Positions 47,320 to 58,115 of a stretch of DNA of 64,000 nucleotides are shown in pieces. The translations under genes and the position numbers were made by a program. The stretch's first letter is position 1; each line of letters begins with the position of its first letter. The stretch comes from Pollenia angustigena (lineage: Eukaryota > Arthropoda > Insecta > Diptera > Polleniidae), in assembly GCA_930367215.1 (NCBI GenBank), contig OV884056.1:256087127-256151126 (forward strand). The letters are read 5' to 3'. The notes below the pieces were generated by a model. It ran no database searches. It was not told the DNA's origin and saw nothing but the letters and a program-made list of their open reading frames with translations.

Positions 47320-48025
47320 GCTGGGTCTCCACGTAGCACTTTTTATTGCTAAGTTCAAGCAATAACGTCGGCAGAACAATGCCACAACAATGGAGCAATG
47401 ATTGCTGATTATATTGCTGGAGAACACTTGTTATTGCTTTGCCATAAATTTGCAATTTTCACCTCGAGTAGTTGTATAAAGTTTTGTGGCTGTATTTATA
47501 ATAAATGTTTTATGTTGTGTTTTGAAGTGATTGTTAAATTTTCTTTTTTAAATTTATTAATTAAATTAATAAAATAATTAATTGTAATTGTCGTAGTTGT
47601 GTTTTGTATTGCTTTTTTGTTTATTTGCGTATGAAAAAAACCTAAAACTTGTATTGTTCTATTGAAAAAATAAAAATATACAAAAAAAAACAAATTCGTC
47701 GTTTGCTTTTGTTGATATTGACGTTTATTTAAAAATATAATATATAAAAACTTTTTCTGTATTTTGTTGAAGTATTTTTTCACTTGCTTTTTTAATAAAT
47801 AAACACACTAATAAATAACCAACCGTACAGAGAAATGAAATGTCAGATAAATTACAACTGATTTGACAGCAGATTGCTAAGCAATAATTGCTCAAGCAAT
47901 AAAAAGAGCAATCATTGCGCAATGGATTGCCACTCGTGGCAATATGCGGTCTATACGTCGCAAATTTTATGGAGCAATCAAATTTGACGTTTGCCGCAAT
48001 AAATATTGCTACGTGGAGACCCGGG
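47320..48025. mobile_element. TIR element with clustered ATTGC/GCAAT words at both ends
   Basis: The ends are GCTGGGTCTCCACGTAGCA and the inverse of CCCGGGTCTCCACGTAGCA; GTTAC stands on both sides (47315-47319 and 48026-48030) and may be the target duplication. ATTGC or GCAAT occurs repeatedly in the first about 140 and last about 150 bases and is rare in the AT-rich centre. No transposase. Superfamily unknown. Confidence 0.7.
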
Positions 48026-48030
48026 GTTAC

Positions 48031-49153
48031 AAGAAAAATTAAAAGAGAAATAAAAAAAAACTACATGAACAACTCAAACCGAGTCTTTGCCTCTCTTTCT
48101 TGCTTACACCGTTCGCCGCCAAACAAAAAGAGACGTCGAAAAAGCGACGTCGTTAAAGTCCACAGCCTGTTCATCGATTTCGAACGTCAACGTTCGCATA
48201 GAAAATTAAATTTAAAACAAAAACAAATTTTTAGAATTTCCTGAATTGTTTTTTTTTAAATTTTTAAGTTTACTTTATATTGGTACAAAAGAAATATTCA
48301 TTTCCTTTTTTTGGTGGTCCACATTTAGCTTAAAATTTTTCTTCTATTTAATTATTTTGCTTGTCCGAAGTACTAGGAATAACGTTTTGGGCAGTTTGCG
48401 TGTTTTTCCTAGACAAACGGACATTTAGTTTTTATTTATAGCAATTTTTTACTGCCACGCTTATAAAATAAATTTAAAACGTACATTTTTTGCGTTACAA
48501 TTTATCAACAAAAAGACAATTTGCATATTGCATAAATACCTATTAATACGTAAGTACATGTTGTAAATACTTTATTATGTTTTTCTGAGGTTTTTTCAAT
48601 CTTAATTATCATGCTTGATTTCCTACGCCTTATCAATCACTTAAAAGTTATTCAAGTATGTTCAAGTGTGTGACTGTATGAAAATTTATTAGCTACAAAC
48701 AAAGGAGAGACTGTTAATAATAATTAACCAGCATTAAATACCGTAACAAAAAAATAAGAATTTTATATTGAAAGAAAGTGTCTATTTGTTTACAAACAAT
48801 AATTAATTACTTTTAAGTAGTTTTTTGTTGGTTTTCGATTCCTTTGACTACCGTGTTTCGGTAATTGGCGTTTCAGTAAAAACAACTCAAACACATTTGC
48901 CTACTTTTAATTGAATTGACTGGTTTATAAAGAAAATATTTTTATATTCGATTTTATATAAGAATGTACATTAGACATTAGACTTTGTATTGATAGCAAA
49001 AACAAACTTTAATTTTTTTTATAAAAATTCGAAGATTACTATGGAGATAGTGCTTTACGTTCGTAAGTTGGACTGTTTATAACCACACTACAATAGTGTA
49101 GAGGGTACTATCCGTTTGTGCTGATGCATGTTAGGCATGACAATATTTCGAGC
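48031..49153. other. Spacer with one GC-richer block
   Basis: 48090-48200 is less AT-rich (CACCGTTCGCCGCC, AGACGTCGAAAAAGCGACGTCG) and could be an untranslated exon or promoter-proximal fragment; nothing proves that. The rest is AT-rich with no gene. Confidence 0.35.
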
Positions 49154-49315
49154 CCTAACCGCCAAAAAAACTTAAGCGACAAAAGCTGAATTTTTCATGA
49201 AACTTTCAGATCATGCTTTTCTTTGAGTAATTAACTAATCTTAGTCGTTACATTCATCATTTTTAAATAAGAAGTAGGATTTTTGTGACTTAAGTTTTTT
49301 GCGCTGTCATTGTAA
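49154..49315. repeat. Hairpin repeat with AACTTAAGCGACA arms
   Basis: CCGCCAAAAAAACTTAAGCG on the left pairs with GACTTAAGTTTTTTGCGC on the right. The adjacent word CGAGCCCTAACCGC recurs, inverted, near 57260 next to the same arm, and a related GTTAGGGCTCGA lies near 31700. Probably an uncharacterised foldback MITE family. Confidence 0.55.
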
Positions 49316-51309
49316 CAAGCTTAAGTGATGTATTTGTGTCGGTTAAGTTTTTTTTTTTATTTATTTTCGAAATGTGGACAACTTAATCGAAAGGAAATTC
49401 ACATAGTACAACATAACGTTTAATGTAATAAAAAAAAAATTAAATTCATGGTAATATAAGGTTTATTCTTTAGTGTCTTCTTCATCTGTTTATGGTAATG
49501 TATCTTTAATATTATTTGCGTGTTTTAGGCTTAAATATTCGTTGTGGAATTTTTTATTTATTGCATTTTTATCACAAAGCTTTTTTAAATCATTGTATTA
49601 AGCAGATGAAATTTTTAAGAAATCGTTATATGCAGGAATTGGTCCATTTTTTGTTATGCGCAAATTTCGTTTTGAGCGTGATATCGTACTGAGATCGATT
49701 GTTGTTGTTTTGGAATTTTGAAAATAACCATACTTAAGAATGATAATGGAACTGTCTTTTTCAAATATGGCAGAGCGTAGAGTGAAATTTTTATTGAACT
49801 AGGAAACAGTACAGTCTTTAAATCTCCATTTTTCATTAAAACACATTTATAACCAGCTGGTCGAGTTCTTGCATTGGAAATCACAGTATATATATTCACT
49901 TGGAGCCCAAACACTTCTGTCACGGATAAACGACTCCATAGTGCTGTGAATGGAGTCCACGGGCACATTGTATGTCCAGGTAATAAATATGTTAATTTTT
50001 ATTTTCTTTATAAAAACAGCAGTTTCAACAAAAAATTTCAAAGCTGAAAGCACTGCTCTATTTCGGTTTTGACCCGCACAGCTGTCGCAGTAAAGGCTTA
50101 TTGAAGAACAGGTTCCTCTCTGGTCAACACGTGTCAAATATTGGAACAAAACTGTGGCAATTTCATTGCACCCTCTTTTTCCGTCAGTCTCTCCCCACAA
50201 AAAGCAATAACCATTTCTTGTACCATTTTCATAAACACTTTCGTTATAGTATCAGTATTTTCTTGAGTAAAATAATGTAACACTTTTGCTTAAAACTTTT
50301 TGTAGATCGAAGCTAGCGCATAAAAACGATGAATTTGTTTTGCTTTGTGTCTGTTCCTCCAAAAATATTTTTTTACACTCCTCCTTGTCCTTTATATCAT
50401 TTTTGTATTTTTCGGACTGCTCCATAGTTTTTTTTTCTTCCTCTTCCAAGTTTTTGTAACTTTCACATGTAACGCATTTGTCCTTTTTAGGCAAGTGGAA
50501 ACCAATATTGAAGTTATTTTTAAAAACTGAACGACAAACTGTTAGCGACAACTGAGACGATTTCTTATGAATACTTATTAAATGTTGTGTAAAGGCCTTA
50601 TATAAACCAGAAATGTTTCGAAATTCACTTGAAATATACAGCTTATTACTTTCATTTCTGCAATAATGCGACGGAACTGCGGGCAAATTTTCAATAAATG
50701 ATTATAATACCAGTATTTTTGATTCATCAGTTTTATTGTGTGGCTTTGCTTTCGTTCTAATATCACCAACAGCACTCATTATGTTTTTTCTATTTCTGAC
50801 GTTTCTTAGCATTTGTTGGGATATTTTAGTGTTTTAAGTAAAAATTGTTGACAAACTTCAATATGTTTGAAGTTGTAGTTCATGTGGTACTCATAAGTAA
50901 ATTGTCTTTTTGCACTTTCTAATCTTGTTCTGGCAACAGATTTACGTTTAATACATGAGCGCAACCATTCTTTTTGTCTATCGCTGTTGCCCATGATCCA
51001 AAAATGCTCGATTAATAACTCCCTGTCCTTTTCAGTGAAATTGGAGCTTCAGTTTCTTCCACAATTGTTATGGATACAGGGATTCGGCTTAACTATAGTA
51101 TTTCGCTGTTTCTTTTTTTTCAATCGATTAGGAACAGCTTTAGGAGCTTTGTATCCTCTCTTTCCTACACGCAAAGAAAAAACATGGTTGTGGTAAACGT
51201 ATTCTAAGAGCAACATATTATGATAAGATTCATGATTGTAGTCACCATATTAAGATTATTATTGAATTATAAAATGGCTAAATATATACGTAATATTACA
51301 TCATAATAT

Positions 51310-52075
51310 TTTTCCCTTAATCATATTATTATTCTGTTAATCATAATAAGTTAAGAAGGAATCATATTATTATCATGTTAATCATAATAAGCTAAGAAAT
51401 TAATCATATTGTTATGAAAGTAACTTTAGTTAGTTGTAATTATTGTTTAAGAATTAGTTGTAATTATTATTTATCTTGTATGTCTTAGTTATTAAGTATT
51501 TGTTAGTTATTTTATTAGTTTACATTGTTATTAAAAATTATAATTTAGTACACTTCAATCCCAATGTGCAGAAGGAACTAGAAATGACCGTTAAAAAAGC
51601 TTTAGTATAAGTGGTGAAACTATGTAAACATAAGTGCCGCCACCAATCATATTTGACTATAGAGTGGTGAATAAGTAAAGCCTCGAACCTTCGAGAAACA
51701 TTTCGAATGTTCTAGATGGCTGAATTACAGTATAAATACTTACGGCGGCTAGCATCAAAAAACAGTATTAGTTCAGACTTTGTCAAGTTTGGAGCGCATC
51801 ACGCGGAGAAAACTATAAACGTTTGAAGTGTGTTGATAACAATAGTGAGTTGTAAATAAAAGCTATAAATTTCGGTTGTTAAAGTGACTAATTTCTTAAT
51901 TAATAAGTGCTATACATTAAAGTGTTGTGTTTCTTTGTTTTATTTGAATTGCAATAAAAGAACTCGAAACGGTTTATTATAAAGGAAATAAACCAAAACG
52001 TTATTGAAAGGCAGTAACGTAACACTATTATTGTCATGTAAATCATAATAAATTTAGAAGCAATCATATTATGAT
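51310..52075 (+). repeat. About 42-base tandem repeat, interrupted by the solo LTR
   Basis: Units begin AATCATATTATTAT and contain GTTAATCATAATAAG.TAAGAA. Two full units precede the LTR; the third is split by it, and it continues at 52025 (TATTATTGTCATGTAAATCA). A fourth begins at about 52063. The broken unit defines the LTR insertion point exactly. Confidence 0.7.
51410..52024 (+). repeat. Solo LTR, copy 2 (615 bases)
   Basis: Starts TGTTATGAAAGTAAC and ends GTAACGTAACA. Left flank ATAT, right flank CTAT, a 4-base duplication with one change. TATAAATA at 51731-51738 and a TTCAGACTT start-site-like word about 40 bases on fit an LTR promoter; GCAATAAAAG near 51951 fits the polyadenylation signal. 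It is the reference used to define the inserts in the LTR at 3627-7924. No internal retrovirus-like region adjoins it. Confidence 0.85.
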
Positions 52076-52132
52076 ACAGCTCCTTTAATAAATGTCATAA
52101 CAATACAAAATAAAAAAAAATTTTTATGTATC

Positions 52133-53727
52133 ATTTCCTTTCAATAATTTTTCAAGCTCAAGGTCCGTTTTATTTATATAAAAATTATTTATTTAAAATT
52201 TATCCAATATTTCGCTATCTCAATGAATAGCTTCTTGAGGGATTTTTGGTTTTTTATATTTCAAACAATTTTTAACAAACAAAATTAAATGAAACAACAA
52301 AATTGTCAATTATGAAAATTAATAAAAAATTATACACAGGAATCAAAAATTATTCTATTACATTTTTATAAACTTATTTAATTTCCTATCTTATTCTTAT
52401 AAATTAAATGTCTGTAATTTTGAGCTACATTGTCCGTATCCGTCTTAAAATTAATTCTTTGTTCCATTCGTATGTTTATAATTTGCAACATTTCTAACAT
52501 GTAGCGTCGTTTGTAGTTTGTTTCTGTATTTAAAACTGTTGTATTTTCAAAATCTGGTGTATGATTGAAATTGGCACAATGCGATGACAATGCAGTTTTT
52601 TGAGAAGATACATGTTTGTATTTTTGATCAGATCTATGTCCTGCTAATCTAGTTCGTAATTTGTTTTTTGTGGTACCTATATATACTTTACCACATACTT
52701 CATTATCCTTACCCCTACAAGGTATCTTGTAAATAATATTAGATTTATCTAATTTTTCTGTCTTATCTTTCATTTTACTGAATAATCTATCCAATGTATT
52801 AAATGTTTTATGAGCCATCCTATAATTATTCATATCATAAATATTAGAATTTTGCAATTGTTCTGAGAACATTGGTACATAAGTTAAAGACTTATAAATT
52901 TTAGGTTCAGTTACCGTATTCACACTACCTTCCCTATGTCCTTTGTACTGTCCAATCAAATTACAAATCAATTCCCTTGGGAAATTATTATCCCCTAAAA
53001 TATTTTTAATGCTCATCTTATTATTCCTATGAAAAATTATATCACTAATATTTAGAACCTTATCTATAAAATGTTTGGCAGTATTTATAATAACCCTTCT
53101 CGGATGTTTCGAATAATAATTAATAATTCTTCCTGAAGAAATTGGCTTTTGGTACCAATCAACTAATAAGTTATTCTCCTTTCTTATAACTAATACGTCT
53201 AAATATGGAAGTTTATGATTACATTCCCTTTCAATTGTAAATTTAATATTCTGGTGAAAGAAGTTAAATATGTTTAACATATTTTCTATTTCACATTCTG
53301 AAATAATACAAAATACATCATCTACATATTTTGTAATAATTTTTGGTTTAATAGATAATCTTCTAACACATGTATCAAGTAGCTCCTCCATAACTATATC
53401 CGCTACAACTGGAGAAGCTGGACAACCCATAGGCAATCCTTTTTGTTGAGAATAAATTTTGTTATTATATTGAAAATATCTACTATCAACTATGCAAAAT
53501 TTGAGAATTCTTAAAAATAATTCCCTTTCAATAGTTGTATGTTCTCTAATTATATTCCATTTTTCTTCTATAATACCTAAGGCTACATCAATAGGTATAC
53601 TAGGGAACAATGATATTACATCTAACGAAATTATCTTCTCCTCATTTTGTATCTTGATATTTTTAATCCTATTTTTAAATTGTAATGAGTTCTTTACATT
53701 TATACTGAATTTTCTGTTATCTTTCTC
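52133..53727 (-). mobile_element. Penelope-like element, left copy (RT plus GIY-YIG), 5' truncated
   Basis: Minus-strand frame open from the junction at 53727 (EKDNRKFSINVKNS) to a stop near 52378, over 440 codons with no internal stop. Motifs in order: ISLDVISLFPSIP (RT motif A), GLPMGCPASPVVADIVMEEL, KYVDDVFCI (catalytic YVDD, about 53330), KLPYLDVLV, NYRMAHKTFN, then the GIY-YIG endonuclease, IIYKIPC...KVYIGTTKNKLRTRLAGHRSD, near 52680. This RT plus GIY-YIG layout defines Penelope-like elements. The N-terminal part is missing. An untranslated 3' tail of about 240 bases runs to 52133. Confidence 0.92.
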
Positions 53728-55069
53728 AACAAAAAGGATTGCCTATGGGTTGTCCAGCTTCTCCAGTTGTAGCGGATATAGTTATGGAGGAGCTACTTGA
53801 TACATGTGTTAGAAGATTATCTATTAAACCAAAAATTATTACAAAATATGTAGATGATGTATTTTGTATTATTTCAGAATGTGAAATAGAAAATATGTTA
53901 AACATATTTAACTCCTTTCACCATAATATTAAATTTACAATTGAAAGGGAATGTAATCATAAACTTCCATATTTAGACGTATTAGTTATAAGAAAGGAGA
54001 ATAACTTATTAGTTGATTGGTACCAAAAGCCAATTTCTTCAGGAAGAATTATTAATTATTATTCGAAACATCCGAGAAGGGTTATTATAAATACTGCCAA
54101 AAATTTTATAGATAATGTTCTAAATACTAGTGATATAATTTTTCATAGGAATAATAAGATGAGCATTAAAAATATTTTAGGGGATAATAATGTCCCAAGG
54201 GAATTGATTCGTAATTTGATTGGACAGTACAAAGGACATAGGGAAGGTACTGTGAATACGGTAACTGAACCTAAAATTTATAAGTCTTTAACTTATGTAC
54301 CAATGTTCTCAGAACGATTGCAAAATTCTAATATTTATGATATGAATAATTATAGGATGGCTCATAAAACATTTAATACATTGGATAGATTATTCAGTAA
54401 AATGAAAGATAAGACAGAAAAATTAGATAAATCTAATATTATTTACAAGATACCTTGTAGGGGTAAGGATAATGAAGTATGTGGTAAAGTATATATAGGT
54501 ACCACAAAAAACAAATTACGAACTAGATTAGCAGGACATAGATCTGATAAAAAATACAAGCATGTATCTTCTCAAAAAACTGCATTGTCATCGCATTGTG
54601 CCAATTGCAATCATACACCAGATTTTGAAAATACAACAGTTTTAAATACAGAAACAAACTACAAACGACGCTACATGTTAGAAATGTTGCAAATTATAAA
54701 CATACCAATGGAACAAAGAATTAATTTTAAGACGGATACGGACAACGTAGCAAAATTACAGACATTTAATTTATAAGAATAAGATAGGAAATTAAATAAG
54801 TTTATAAAAATGTAATAGAATAATTTTTGATTCCTGTGTATAATTTTTTATTAATTTTCATAATTGACAATTTTGTTGTTTCATTTAATTTTGTTTTTTA
54901 AAAATTGTTTGAAATATAAAAAACCAAAAATCCCTGAAGAAGCTATTCATTGAGATAGCGAAATATTGGATAAATTTTAAATAAATGATTTTTATATAAA
55001 ACGGACCTTGAGCTTGAAAAATTATTGAAAGGAAATAATATTAAGAAGGTCGAAGAAATTAAGCTAAAT
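53722..55069 (+). mobile_element. Penelope-like element, right copy, head to head with the left
   Basis: Plus-strand frame from about 53728 (QQKGLPMGCPASP) to the stop at 54774. It carries YVDD at about 53847 and the GIY-YIG endonuclease (IYKIPC at 54440, KVYIG at about 54486). It starts inside the RT, later than the left copy, and lacks motif A. It is near-identical to the left copy at protein level, with scattered changes (for example FFHQN versus SFHHN). The 3' tail matches the left copy up to about 55040; about 30 more bases of unmatched sequence follow. The junction at about 53722-53727 shows a short TTCTC overlap. Confidence 0.92.
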
Positions 55070-55305
55070 AATTTTTATGTATCGATTTTTTATTTTGTGA
55101 CTTTACAATTTTTCTTGATGTAAATAAAATAACGAAGTTTTATATTTGTTGTTGGATTTTACTACGATATTTTGCACTGTTAATTATTAATTATTTTAAT
55201 TTCTTTAAATTTATTATTTTTTATTTTAATTTATCTTGTTTAATCGCTCACATATAAAACAAACGACACAACTGATTCAAAATAATTTTACAAATGGCGC
55301 TAATA

Positions 55306-55937
55306 CTACATTTACATTAGGCCGAAATCTTATAGATTTGATTTAAAATCTTCTTCGAAATCTAGTGCGTTTACATTATACTTTTTTGACATTAGCGAGA
55401 TTTTGTTTTTATAACAAAACAACTGACTAAGGGCCATTATTACAACTTGAAGTTAGCTAAAGTTAAGATTAAATTGACAGATAATAATGTGTTATCTGTC
55501 AAAAAGCATCTGTTAACTGTCGGATAACAGCTAACGCCAAGTTATAATAATGGCCCTAAAAGTTTTTTCGTTACACATACAAACACAAATATACATTAAA
55601 AAATTTGCAATACCTTTTATTAATATTCAACGATATTTATTTTATAATTATTATTCGTCTTTTTTAATTTTTTTACAATTTTTATACAACTTTTTATTTT
55701 TTTTTAACAATTTTTGTTTTTTTTTTAAATGTCATTTTTTCTTGTGCAGGGACGTATTTTTTAGTGCTATATTTGAAAAACCATAGTTGCATCATTAAGT
55801 ACTAATAGATTTTGAGTAGATTTCGTCGAAATCTAGTCACGAAGTAGATTTTGTTTTGTATGGGAAATCTAGTCAAAAATAACTAGATTTGGCTCGAAAT
55901 CTCGTAAGTACTAGATTTTGCGTAGGTGTAAATGTAG
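55306..55937. mobile_element. MITE with TA target (CTACATTTACA ends)
   Basis: The ends are CTACATTTACAT and the inverse of CTACATTTACAC, flanked by TA. The subterminal word AAATCTAGT recurs on both strands near the ends (several times at 55800-55925). Contains the smaller MITE 55431-55556. Non-coding. Confidence 0.7.
55431..55556. mobile_element. Tiny palindromic MITE with TAA target
   Basis: 126 bases. The ends are GGGCCATTATTACAACTTG and the inverse of GGGCCATTATTATAACTTG, and pairing extends to GTTAGCT. TAA flanks both sides. A second internal palindrome surrounds TGACAGATAA.ATGTGTTATCTGTCA. Harbinger-type target site. Confidence 0.8.
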
Positions 55938-56373
55938 TATAACATAATATTATTAGAGTAAAAATAGTTTGATTGCATCTTAAACATAATATGATAAATG
56001 TATAGAAAGTTATCATGTTATGGCTATTAAATATCATGAAATGGTTGTGGGTAATATAATATGTTTTGAAAGTTATTATAATTTAGTTGTTAGAAAAATA
56101 ATTATTTTTCGGTCAACAATACTCAAATTTATAATTGCGATAAACATTGATATGTTTACAGTCACTATAAAATTGTTGATATTAAATAAAAATAACAATT
56201 ATTTGTGTACGACAACAATATATTGTTACAATAAACATATTGTTGTTGCCGTAACCATATTTTTTTTCTCTGCGTGTACACACATTTCTTCGTCAATGTC
56301 TAGCTCGGAGTCGCTGCTGCTATACGGAACAAGAACAATTTTCGTTGGCAACTTAAAAAAAAAATGGTTACTT

Positions 56374-56773
56374 GAACTTCAAGAAGAATTCTTGACAAAA
56401 GTACGAAAAAACAGAAGTAAAGGAGGAACATGTAAAATAAATTAAAATAGATAATCATTCAAAGCAAATTTCGATCTACCAAAGGGTTAAATACAATTTG
56501 GTTTAAGGATTGATGTTTGACTAATGACGTCAGCAGTCGTCGATGGCTGCGAGTGTTAAACGGCAAGCCCTCTGAGGAGATTGAGTGGTTGCAATCGAAA
56601 CATGTCAGGGTAACCTGTCCATAAAAACGATTGGGTTCGAGCCCAGATTGAGTCAAGAATGCAAAATTATCAGTAAATTTTAATTAATTTTCATGTTGTA
56701 AAATTCCTTTCTTCATAAAAATAATTTAATGAAAATTAAATTTGATGAACTTAAGCCTAATTAAAAATATTAA
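56374..56773 (+). repeat. tRNA-Ser-like SINE or SINE-bearing repeat, copy 2
   Basis: Matches 39365-39770 along its length with few differences. GCAGTCGT at 56533, TGGCTGCGAGTGTTAAACGG as a class II tRNA A-box region, and GGTTCGAGCC at 56634-56643 as B box. It starts right after the N-terminal piece of the split transposon ORF. Polymerase III transcription is inferred from the boxes only. Confidence 0.6.
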
Positions 56774-56829
56774 AAATTTGGATTAAAAACCATAAATAGT
56801 TCAACAAAATAACCACAATACTAATTAAA

Positions 56830-57305
56830 AAATGGTTACAATAAAATCACATTTAGGAATAAGCAGCCAAAAATGATTTGCATTTTTTATAAAATTGTAC
56901 ACATCACTAACATGTGTATTGCAAAACTCGATGAAATTTCTATAATCAACCAAAACAACATTTCTTTCACCAGATGCCATTTTAATAAATATTAGCAAGC
57001 AATCAACACAAAAATGAAAAATTTTCCAAAGCCGCACAAAAAAATGTAAGACTGAAAATTAAACTTAAACGACACCACGCAGTCAGGAAATTTGTAAACA
57101 AAATGTGAATATCGGTTGAGTTATTTTTGTTTTGACTTTCTGTTGGTAGCGTCACATCTGTCAGCTGTGAAATTTATACAGGGGTTGGGAATTATGTTTC
57201 TTAATCGACTTTCATCAAAAAGTCAAAATCGAAAAAATGTCGCTTAAGTTTTTTTTTTGCGGTTAGGGCTCGATTTGTTCTAGACCCACCTTTCAGTATA
57301 CCGAT
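56830..57305. repeat. Non-coding stretch with the GGTTAGGGCTCGA repeat
   Basis: 57185-57270 carries TCGACTTTCATCAAAAAGTC, then ATGTCGCTTAAG and GCGGTTAGGGCTCGA. The same words occur near 31650-31710 and, inverted, near 49145-49180. A short minus-strand frame (MASGERNVVLVDYRNFIEFC, about 56979) is balanced in composition but unidentified. Confidence 0.45.
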
Positions 57306-57309
57306 CAAC

Positions 57310-57550
57310 TCAACAAAAACAACAACAATAAGCAGTGAGTTTATCTTTTCTTCCATTCCCCACTATAATTGGTTGGAATTCTTCCAATATTAATTGTAGT
57401 TGTAAGTAGATTAAGAAAAAACAAAATGAAAACAAAAACAACTTGCTTATCCCTTCAACAATAAATTTCAGTGTTGTTTTTATCAATAATAACAATTGGG
57501 AATTAAGCACGACTAACAAAATCTTGTAAATTTTGAATTTACAAAAATTA
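57310..57550. repeat. Repeat family A, rearranged copy
   Basis: Has ATTCCCCACTATAATTGGTT, TAATTGTAGTTGTAAGTAGA and, in forward sense, GCTTATCCCTTCAACAATAA and GGGAATTAAGCACGACTAAC. The middle of family A is missing and its halves are joined through an AAACAAAATGAAAACAAAAA spacer, resembling the spacer in the insert at 32228-33148. Confidence 0.65.
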
Positions 57551-57649
57551 CTTTGGTTATGGAAATTATGTTAAAAAGAGCATACATGTTCGAAGCTAAT
57601 TGCAAAAAAATTTTCCAATAATATACTGTATTAAAAAAAAATTAAAATA

Positions 57650-58115
57650 ATCGCATAAATTAAAAAGTGCCACCCTGTACAATTGAAAATAGTGCGCTTC
57701 TTGAGCACGTTGCAGCAAAAACATTTATTTTCACAAATTTTTGTAACAGCGTTTATCTTTTCGTTGCTTTTAGGGAGGTTTGAAAGATATTCTCTATCCT
57801 CAACCTCACATTTATCCTTGTCATAATTAAATAATTGTCTTGTAACTTCTGAACGAAACTTAATTCGTGATAACGGTTTTGAACCTTGGCGTTACCAAGA
57901 ATATTTATCCATTTTGGCTACCACCATTTTTTCCCTTTTATGCATATGCGATAGTTGGCTACGATATTGTCATTAAGGTCCTCCCCACTCGTGCCGTGGT
58001 TATATTCCAGAATCTTCTTAGGCTGTGAAATAGCTGAGGTTTTCTTTAGTTTGCGACAGTAGCGCTTACCATTAGCCAATGGCTCAATAGTGGTGTTGTT
58101 GGCAATACTTTTTCT
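57650..58115 (-). pseudogene. piggyBac transposase C-terminal fragment
   Basis: Minus strand: NTTIEPLANGKRYCRKLKKT near 58090, EYNHGTSGEDLNDNIVANYR near 57990, ICIKGKKWWW-like (stop in place) near 57930, then FRSEVTRQLFNYD near 57870 and a Cys-rich end NKCFCCNVLKKRTIFNCTGW near 57690. This order (M-GGVDLLD, YR-I-GKKWW, C-terminal Cys finger) is that of the piggyBac transposase (DDE_Tnp_1_7). The GGVDLLD motif reads SGEDLND, and stops and frame changes are present. Its N-terminal two thirds are missing. Confidence 0.75.

Larger units (their letters stand above)
51168..56276. mobile_element. TA-target TIR element, hosting an LTR and a Penelope pair
   Basis: The ends are CACGCAAAGAAAAAACATGG and the inverse of CACGCAGAGAAAAAAAATAT, each next to TA. 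Removing it with one TA joins the flanking transposon ORF in frame (...EEM, C, VGKRG...). Inside are a solo LTR (51410-52024), a Penelope pair (52133-55069) and MITEs (55306-55937, 55431-55556). What remains is AT-rich and non-coding. Confidence 0.8.
49630..56350 (-). pseudogene. Decayed transposon ORF (SDxCxGQNRN family), split by a 5.1 kb insertion
   Basis: Minus strand. An N-terminal acidic piece lies at 56350-56283 (KIVLVPYSSSDSELDIDEEM). After the insertion 51168-56276 come VGKRGYKAPKAVPNRLKKKK, FWIMGNSDRQKEWLRSC near 50980, QFTYEYHMNYNFKHIEVCQQ, PAVPSHYCRNESNKLYIS near 50670, PKKDKCVTCESYKN near 50490, ASFDLQKVLSKSVTLFYSRK near 50290, WGETDGKRGCNEIATVLFQY near 50190 and YCDSCAGQNRNRAV near 50080. 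This order is that of a family of uncharacterised transposon proteins in insects. The conserved Asp in the GQNRN block suggests an RNase H-like fold, which is inference. Frameshifts and stops between blocks show it is dead. Precise superfamily not assigned. Confidence 0.7.

Noticed and set aside
47496..47922. 95- and 65-codon minus frames
   Set aside because: They lie inside the TIR element 47320-48025 and are Lys/Asn/Phe-rich without motifs.
51310..51410. A CRISPR-like array
   Set aside because: The 42-base units are contiguous tandem repeats without spacers and the window is eukaryotic.
52000..55100. Twin-primed single Penelope copy (inverted 5' half)
   Set aside because: Both halves contain the same 3' region and tail, so they are two overlapping copies rather than one copy with an inverted 5' end.
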